DNA of 64,000 bases, from assembly GCA_026075535.2 (NCBI GenBank), contig AP026542.1, positions 10,292,001-10,356,000 of the forward strand. Direction: 5' to 3'. The stretch is from Tricholoma matsutake (lineage: Eukaryota > Basidiomycota > Agaricomycetes > Agaricales > Tricholomataceae). The notes under the pieces are model-generated. The model searched no databases. It was not told where the DNA came from and saw nothing but the letters and a program-made list of their open reading frames with translations. A program made the translations under genes and the position numbers. Each line of letters starts with the position of its first letter. The stretch's first letter is position 1. Shown here in pieces: positions 58,851-64,000 of the stretch.

Positions 58851-59969
58851 ATGGACACATCAGAACGCTTCGACGCGCTTGAAAGCGACGTTTCCGGAAT
58901 GCGCGCGCAAATCGACTCGCTTAAATCTACGATTGAAAACTTCGTTAGGACCCTCCAGGCTAACCCTACAACCAATAGTTCCCCCTTTACGACTCCAAGC
59001 GCACCCAACAATGACGTTTTGCCAAACACATCAACTAAGGAACGTGCCCAGATCAAACCATCCCCCCCCACCAAATTTAATGGTGCACATGCACAGGGAC
59101 GTGCATTCCTTAATTCCTGTGAGTTATACATTAGTCTCCAGTCGCATCAATTCGTCGATGAGGCTGCAAAAATTTATTGGGCCTTCACATACATGAAATC
59201 TGAACGTGCCTATCTCTATGTGGACCATATCCTACGTCAAACTAAAGAACTCGGTTCTCTACCTTTCTCCACTTGGGGTGACTTTCGAGCTGAGTTCGTA
59301 CGCCACTTCTGCCCCCTCAATGAACGCCACCGAGCAGTGACACGACTTGAGTCATCCACTTACCACCAGGGACATTGATCCATGGACGACTATATCAATG
59401 AGTTCAAGGATTTGGTGGACATGGCAGGATATGGGAGTGGGTTACCAGTGGTGGTGAAGTTCCGATGGGGGCTCAACCGAGAAATTCAGGACCAGATTGC
59501 ACAGATGTTGGAAGGGCGCCCAGCAGACGATGATATCCTTGCTTGGTATGAAGCTGCTTCACTCTGTGACGAGAACCGACTCACAAATGCGGCATTTAAT
59601 GCTGCATTCCGTGCTCCAACTACCACTCATACACCCTACACCTTCAATCGAAGCCTTCCCTGCCCTAACCCCATTCCTGTTCGTCAAACTCCCACACCAG
59701 CCGTCAATGTCCCGGTACCAATGGATGTTGATGCAGCCCACAGCCATGCACGTAAGTTGGATCTCTGCTACCATTGTGGGGAACCTGGACACAGGGCTGG
59801 AGTGTGTCCCCATCGTCAGGATATCCACATGCTCACCCCCGAGGGACGAGATGAACTCCTGCAAGATTTGTTGGTGCTTGTAGATGTTGAGGAAGCGAAG
59901 GATCAAGTTGCAGAGGAGGTTAAGCTGGAAGTTGTAGAGGAGCAGGATTTTCCTATTCACAGCGAGTGA
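58851..59969 (+). pseudogene. G1 gag (copy 4), one in-frame stop
   Basis: ATG at 58851. The frame is open to TGA at 59376-59378, where the intact copy has Arg CGA (YHQGRRS), then open to the normal TGA at 59967. The zinc knuckle LCYHCGEPGHRAGVCPH is kept. Apart from the single stop it is close to the functional sequence. Confidence 0.9.
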
Positions 59970-61834
59970 ATCGTACACCCTCACTGCCTGTCCATAACCG
60001 CTTTGAAGTCTTGTCAGTTGAATCCCCAGAGAATGAATCCATTTCTGTGACTGCTCCCCTCTCTGACCCTTCGAAGTTGGCTAAAGACATACCTGCTCTC
60101 CCCATCTCTCCTTCTACTCCACGTCCCAAAATTAAATCATGGGAGCATAAACTACCACGCAAGTATATTGTGGCATCCACTCCCTCTGCACATTCCTTAA
60201 ACCTAGCCATCGAACTGCAGACAACTGACACTGGACAGATACTCGGTGTCTCTGCGCTCCTGGACTCTGGTGCGACTGGTCTCTTCATCGATTCCCATCT
60301 GGTACAACAACATCATCTAAATACTCGCTCACTCTCACGTCCGATACCTGTATATAACGTGGATGGATCCCCAAATGAAGCTGGTGCCATCCGAGAGGTT
60401 GCAGACCTGGTTCTCCATTACAAAGATCATAGTGAGCATGCCCTTTTTGCTGTCACTCAATTAGGAAAGCAAAAGGCAATTTTGGGATATCCATGGCTTT
60501 GAGACCATAACCCGGAGGTCGACTGGCACACTGGGGAGGTTACCATGAGTCGATGTCCATCCCGCTGTTGGACGTGTTTCACAGAAGCCAGGCAAGAACG
60601 TCGTGGACAGAAGGCGGCAATACGACAAACTCAGAAGTGTCATGCTGGACCCCTGCCTATACCTGAAGTGGAATTGGAAGGGGTTCCTGATCTAATGCCG
60701 GACTCGGATGATGATGATGAGGACCCAGAGGAAGTGGAGGAGGGTGATCGGATCTTCTACACTGTGATTCGCTCATCGCATGAGGTGTGTGCCACATCGA
60801 ACATATCCCAACGCCTCGCCGAGGCCTTCCACAAAAACAACGCTGCTAAATCCTCTACTAACTCCTTACTCCCTCATCTCCATGAGTTTGAAGATGTGTT
60901 CTCCAAGGAGTCATTCGACTCTCTTCCTGCGCGTAAGCCATGGGATCACGCGATTGAACTCACCCCCGGTGCAACCCCTTCATCCTGCAAGGTCTATCCT
61001 CTCTCTCCAGAAGAACAACGGCAGCTTGACCAGTTCATTGACGAGCACCTGGCCTCTGGACGTATTCGACCATCGAAGTCACCCATGGCCTCTCCCTTTT
61101 TCTTTGTCAAGAAGAAGGATGGCTCACTTTGACTGGTTCAAGACTACAGAAGACTCAACAACATCACGGTCAAAAATCGCTACCCACTACCCCTCATCTC
61201 CGAACTCGTAAACCAGCTCCATGGAGCCTGATACTTCACCAAGCTCGATGTCCGTTGGGGCTATAATAATGTGAGGATAAAGGAGGGAGATGAGTGGAAG
61301 GCAGCCTTTCGTACCAACTGTGGTCTTTTTGAACCGCTTGTCATGTTCTTTGGCCTTACTAATAGCCCTGCCACCTTTCAGACCATGATGAACGACATCT
61401 TCCATGACCTCATCCTCGAAGGCATTGTCTGCATCTATCTCGACGACATCCTCATCTTCACTCGCATGGTTGAAGAGCACCATCGCATCACGCGCCTCGT
61501 CCTAGAGCGACTTTGACGGTACAAACTCTACCTTCGTCAGGACAAATGCGAGTTCGAAAGGACCAAGATCGAGTACCTCGGCCTGATTATCTCGGAGGGT
61601 CAAGTGGAGATGGATCCTATGAGGGTAAACGGGGTCACAGCTTGGCCGATGCCCACGACCAAGAAGGAGGTGCAGTCTTTCCTGGGCTTCATCAATTTTT
61701 ATCGGCGTTTTATCAAGGATTTCTCACATCATGCACAACCGCTGTTCGACTTGACAGGAAAGGAGGCATGGAGGTGGGATAATGCACAACAGGAGGCATT
61801 CAAAAAGCTTAAGGAGATGGTCACTTCCGCTCCC
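59966..61834 (+). pseudogene. G1 pol (copy 4), four TGA stops, truncated
   Basis: Protease DSGATG and the RT YLDD (~61436) are intact. TGA replaces Arg CGA at 60500 (WL-stop-DHN), 61130 (GSL-stop), 61228 (LHGA-stop) and 61514 (ERL-stop). RNase H is cut off at 61834, so no RNase H or integrase is possible. Confidence 0.92.
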
Positions 61835-64000
61835 CAGCATCTAACAGCGCGATTGAACAGGAAAACCAAACCCATCTCAACGATGCCCATGCAATGATGA
61901 TTGCTGCAGGCCTACCTCGATTCTTGTGGGCTGAAGCAGTTTGCCATGACATATGGCTGCATAACCATGCACCAACACGTGGACTATCCAAGCTGAAGAC
62001 TCCTCACAAAGTTGCAACGGGGGAGAAACCGGATTTGTCGCAGCTAATTGAATGGGGCGCGACAGTCTGGGTGAAATGGCTTGATTCAGGGAAATTGGAT
62101 CCATGAGCTGACAAAGCTCATTTTGTGGGTTATGATGATGAATCGAAAGGTTTTCGTATATATTGGCCTAAGAAACAACTGGTCAGTATCGAAAGGGATG
62201 TGTACACTGACAGAAATCGGGCTTTGCAGCCTGATGAAGTGTCAATTGAGGCGGTGGAAGATGTATTTACCAAATCTGACACTTCCCAGACTCCCGACAA
62301 CTCTGATAACTCATCCACACCCAACAAAAATATCCCCAAGGATCCAGAACCCGAAAGCATCGATAACACAGGTGAAAATCTACCAGCAATGCCCAGTGTT
62401 AGTCCAGAAACCTCGCAAACTCCATCCAACACACCTATAGCTCCTCCACATCAAAGAACCATGCAACAAAACTCCCTCGCAGGTCTCACACCAGTTGACA
62501 AAGCCCAATATGGTCATGGGAAGTGCAACTGAGTTGCCACCTCACATAGCACCGCCAACATGATTGAAGGCGCTCTGGTTGTTGACGATGACAGACACCT
62601 TGAACCAGAGGGAGTAGAGCTCAATATGAGCAAGGAGGAGTGGTTTACAGAGGCGATGGAGTCGACAATGCTAGCAAGCGAGGACAAACCATCACTTGAG
62701 GAGGCACTGAAGGGTGCCAAACATGATGATTGGTCAGCAGTGATTGAGGTGGAGCTTTTCCAAATCAAGAAGTTGAATACCTGGGAGCTCATTGTCCTGC
62801 TGCCTGGTGTCAACATCATCCCTAGCCGCTACATATTCCATCGTAAGTGCAATTCTGAAGGCCAAGTTGTCCACCACAAAGCTCGACTTGTCACAAAAGG
62901 ATTCAAGCAACAATTCAGCATTGATTACACTGGAACATTTGCTCCCACCGTTAGAGCCGCATCCCTCCGCATTCTCTTATCTTTTGGAGCACACCACAAT
63001 TCCGTTATTATTCAAGTGGATGCCAAGAACACTTACCTCAATGCATGTCTCCAAGGTGGTGTTGACCTTTATATGAAACTCCCACCACTTTACAAGCAAT
63101 ACCAGAAACTACCTCTGGAACTCGCTAAGAAACGTGAAGTTGTTTGCAAACTTCTCGTGCCCATGTATGGAACGAAACAAGGTGCTCACGATTGGTACGC
63201 AAACGTGAAATGAATTTTATTGATGCTCGGCTACTTGGTTTTGGTTGCAGATGAAGCCATTTTCTACAAATTCAGTAGTGGTAGCAAATACACAATCATT
63301 GCTGCTGCCACTGACGATTTCACCATTATCGCCAACTTGACAAACTCATCAAACCTGATCAAGGAGCAGCTCAGTGAGCACTTCGAGATCGTAGATCTTG
63401 GTGGCATCAACTGGTTTCTTGGCATTAGCATCACGCACGATATCAAAGCTAAAACTACTTCATTAGGTCAACAGGCTTACATCGAACAAATTCTCATTCG
63501 ATTTGGTGTCCAGGATGCCCATACTATGGTCACCCCCATGGAGCCTGGTATCGACCTCAGCCTTGACTCACCTGACGTATCTCCTATGGTTCTCACACCC
63601 ACCGAGAAAACCAAGTACAGAGAAATGATTGGTTGCTTGATGTATGCTACTGTCATGACATGCCCCGACATTGCATTCGCCATCTCGACACTCTCTAAAT
63701 ATCTCAAGTCACCCAGAATGACTCACCTCGCTGCCATCACTCGTGTATTCCGTTATCTTTCTGGCACTAAAGATCTCAAGCTCGTACTTGGAGGAAGTCA
63801 CTCCAAAATCACGGGCTATTCTGATGCTGACTGGGCTTCTGATATGCATCGCCATTCCATCTCTGGATTCGTTTATTTTCTAGGGATTGGTGCCATCAGC
63901 AAGAAGCAACCCATCGTTATGCTTTCCAGCACTGAAGCTGAATATGTTGGGTTAACTCATGCGTCGAAGGACATTTTGTGGATTCATAAATTACTTACAG
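61835..64000 (+). pseudogene. Copia integrase C-terminus, RT and RNase H, broken, runs off window
   Basis: Starts in the integrase (SNSAIEQENQ, FLWAEAVCHD), with TGA at 62104 (LDP-stop-ADKAHFVGY), then a linker rich in Pro/Ser/Thr. RT follows: DDWSAVIEVELFQIKKLNTW, RYIFHRKCNSEG, HKARLVTKGFKQQ, QVDAKNTYLNA, and a TDD catalytic block (AAATDDFTII, ~63310). RNase H is GYSDADWASD and MLSSTEAEYVGL (~63820-63950). TGA at 62530 and 63211 also break the frame. The 3' LTR would lie outside the window. Confidence 0.9.

Larger units (their letters stand above)
58259..61834 (+). mobile_element. Ty3/gypsy G1, copy 4, lightly decayed, 3'-truncated
   Basis: LTR, gag and pol close to the intact copy with only a few stops. 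Similarity ends at tccgctccc (~61834), in the RNase H region, where copia sequence resumes. The loss of the G1 3' part together with the G2 3' part implies a deletion. Confidence 0.92.
50714..64000 (+). mobile_element. Ty1/copia element, interrupted by G2/G1 insertion, 3' end beyond window
   Basis: 5' LTR 50714-51055, primer site, gag and pol to 53023 (ending HLTVHD). A block of other elements follows, then pol resumes at 61835 in the same integrase region (NSAIEQENQ, DAHAMMIAAGLPRFLWAEAV). RT and RNase H run to the window edge. Domain order protease-integrase-RT-RNase H defines copia. Several stops make it non-functional. Confidence 0.9.

Overview
The window is nuclear DNA from a basidiomycete fungus, most likely a mushroom-forming agaricomycete with a transposon-swollen genome. 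The evidence is a KDZ (Kyakuja-Dileera-Zisupton) transposase with its CxC2 cysteine cluster, chromodomain Ty3/gypsy retroelements, short 42-57 nt spliceosomal introns, and an NTPase-nuclease protein of a type common in agaricomycetes. No bacterial features were seen. Only one host-like gene looks intact (40239-43214, minus). Almost everything else is mobile DNA in various stages of decay.

Layout. 1-9.3 kb: a KDZ DNA transposon with a broken transposase and accessory ORF on the minus strand, enclosed by ~500 bp inverted repeats and subterminal repeat blocks. 9.3-11.5 kb: remnant of an unrecognised multi-exon gene and a duplicated ~125 bp block. 11.5-16.0 kb: a nest of hAT-like non-autonomous elements. 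Three carry exact 8-bp target duplications, and one of these sits inside another; a fourth, larger element holds the rest and is itself inserted in an 88-bp tandem repeat. 16.0-22.3 kb: a long inverted repeat and a decayed Ty3/gypsy element (family G1, copy 1). 22.3-24.3 kb: no recognisable gene. 24.3-30.4 kb: a complete, apparently young G1 element (copy 2, minus) with paired LTRs, 5-bp target duplication, gag and an unbroken 1299-codon pol. 30.4-34.0 kb: low-complexity DNA with hairpin repeats, three copies of a tRNA-derived SINE and palindromic tandem repeats. 35.0-38.2 kb: a broken multi-exon gene of an unnamed agaricomycete family, then a G1 solo LTR. 40.2-43.2 kb: the intact five-exon gene. 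44.9-64 kb: a Russian-doll nest in which a gypsy fragment is split by G1 copy 3, which is split by a Ty1/copia element, which is split by a second gypsy family (G2), which is split by G1 copy 4.

Two themes link the regions. First, decay is dominated by CpG loss: most premature stops I could align are TGA where an intact relative has Arg CGA, while G1 copy 2 and the host-like gene stay CpG-rich. This fits cytosine methylation of repeats. Second, several elements carry unusual RNA-level signals: a -1 frameshift heptamer and a candidate self-priming site in G1, and in the G2 leader an array of short hairpins that share an AAGCC-type loop but have different, internally complementary stems. That array is the strongest candidate for something undescribed.
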